NCBI GenBank assembly: GCA_016934675.1
Contig: JAFGSJ010000139.1
Coordinates: forward strand, 1 to 45,874
Direction: 5' to 3'
Length of the DNA: 45,874 nucleotides
Source: a bacterium
GTDB lineage: Bacteria; CSSED10-310; JAFGSJ01
Shown piece by piece: positions 45,228 to 45,874 of this stretch (its first letter is position 1; every line of letters starts with the position of its first letter). The notes beneath the pieces are model-generated. The model was not told the origin of the DNA. It made no database searches and was given only the letters and a program-made list of their open reading frames with translations. The position numbers were made by a program, and so were the translations under genes.

Positions 45228-45285
45228 TAGCCGGTTTTATTAGACTTATTGTTATTTAAAGATAACCGCCTGATTTGTCCCGAGC
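45225..45285 (+). repeat. 60-base direct repeat, copy 2
   Basis: Second copy of 44990-45049 with a one-base insertion (tgatttgtccc). Its first bases overlap the end of the MITE-like element, so the element sits between the two copies with about 10 extra bases on its left. Confidence 0.9.
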
Positions 45286-45688
45286 TCGTCAATTGAAGGC
45301 GGCTCTAACTACTGATGATTCTGTTTGATAGTGAGAACGAGAGATATAAGGGGTTGTATCGTTTGATTCACACAAAGCCACCAGTGCACGGAAAAATAAG
45401 GTGAATGTGAAAATAATGACTAATACTGCATCTCCCATATCGATAACTATAGGAGCAGGAACGTACTTTTGTCTTTCCAAAGACACCACAACCGAACAGG
45501 TCATCTGCCGGCAAATCTCACGTCCCCTTCCTGAAACGCTCACAATACACACGATCACAATCAAACCTGTTTTTGATCGAGGTCCCCTGGCAACCCCTGG
45601 CCTTGCCCTTGGAATAGAAAGAAAAGTCAGACCCGATATACTCGATAGTTTGTTGTTTCCTGTGTTATTTTAAAAAAGAAAAAATATC

Positions 45689-45718
45689 TTGACATCCGTC
45701 TTTCGCTTATGTTATGTA
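45689..45718 (+). promoter_or_regulatory. Promoter for the truncated right-end gene
   Basis: A perfect ttgaca -35, an 18-base spacer and an extended -10 (tg + t + tatgta). The predicted leader is about 95 bases to the ATG at 45819. Confidence 0.5.
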
Positions 45719-45818
45719 TAAACAGACTGTGCATGGACCATTTTCATATCCGTGAAATCGGATTGCACCGGACATGATTTCCGGTCCGAATAGAACACTT
45801 TTTTCAGAGGAGGATGTT

Positions 45819-45874
45819 ATGTTCACAAAGACTAGAAATGCCCCCCCCCCCCCCCCCCCCCCCCCTCCCCCACC
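45819..45874 (+). CDS. Truncated start of an unknown gene
   Basis: The ATG has a strong aggagg site six bases upstream and a promoter at 45689-45718, so a real gene probably starts here (MFTKTRNA...). After seven or eight codons the sequence becomes poly-C and encodes only prolines, which is almost certainly an assembly or sequencing artefact. The product cannot be named. Confidence 0.45.
   Translation, partial: MFTKTRNAPPPPPPPPPP
45841..45874. repeat. Poly-C low-complexity end, probable artefact
   Basis: A run of 25 C followed by tcccccacc closes the window. It has no counterpart elsewhere and sits at the very edge, as expected from low-complexity read ends. Confidence 0.85.

Larger units (their letters stand above)
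44830..45818. other. Gene-free, repeat-rich right end
   Basis: Nearly 1 kb without a supported gene. It holds a 60-base direct repeat (two copies), the 168-base MITE-like element, and at about 45286-45680 a stretch with two competing open frames: + 45401-45673 and - 45289-45564. Neither looks like a known protein or has a good ribosome site. It ends with a promoter for the truncated gene. Confidence 0.6.

Noticed and set aside
45841..45874. Poly-proline coding tail
   Set aside because: A poly-C run at the extreme edge is far more likely an assembly artefact.

Overview
The window looks like one metagenomic or draft-genome contig of an uncultured, didermic (Gram-negative type) bacterium with moderate GC content. 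Evidence for two membranes is a predicted outer-membrane beta-barrel (23557-24363) and many Sec signal peptides. The gene set mixes features common in Deltaproteobacteria-like and candidate-phylum genomes: a DUF4388 protein, a GerMN protein beside an amidase, AcnB, a Ser/Thr kinase and c-di-GMP proteins. I cannot assign a phylum from the sequence alone. No phage, CRISPR array or complete insertion sequence is visible. Both window ends lie in copies of the same short repeat and the right edge dissolves into a poly-C run, so these are probably assembly ends.

Layout. 1-125 is a repeat copy. 235-5377 holds pnp (-), a Ser/Thr kinase (+) and a GT-C membrane glycosyltransferase (-). 5436-12912 is a run of + genes: an intact DUF3857/transglutaminase protein, a paralogue that has lost its catalytic residues, a periplasmic N-acetylmuramoyl-L-alanine amidase, a GerMN protein, rph and rdgB. 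13064-13527 is a five-tRNA cluster (Pro, Arg, His, Arg, Leu) with its own promoter, followed by the protein quality-control group tig-clpP-lon-engB; clpX is missing from its usual place. 18895-24363 holds a DUF4388 protein, a TolB-like propeller protein (-), a TMTC-like GT-C/TPR protein and the beta-barrel. 24368-28895 (-) is a tightly packed radical SAM - GT-B - double-GT2 unit. Divergent from it is a tldD-tldE pair whose TldD has a twin-arginine signal. 32559-37828 is a signalling block: REC-HD-GYP, an unknown secreted protein, pseudo-REC-degenerate GGDEF-EAL and a stand-alone receiver. 37927-44829 (-) holds a membrane SpeE-like protein, acnB, purB and a YycJ-type metallo-hydrolase. 44830-45818 is mostly repeats, then a promoter and the first codons of a truncated gene.

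How the genes fit together. RNA turnover is covered by pnp and rph, nucleotide housekeeping by rdgB and purB, protein quality control by tig, clpP and lon, and envelope work by the amidase, GerMN, transglutaminase-like, glycosyltransferase and beta-barrel genes. c-di-GMP turnover probably runs through two phosphodiesterase types, HD-GYP and EAL.

The points most worth following are: a probably Tat-exported TldD paired with a signal-less TldE next to a radical SAM/glycosyltransferase unit; a ClpP whose catalytic Asp is Asn; an intact/dead transglutaminase pair; a pseudo-receiver EAL protein translationally overlapped by a canonical receiver; and a MITE-like palindromic element at both window ends.
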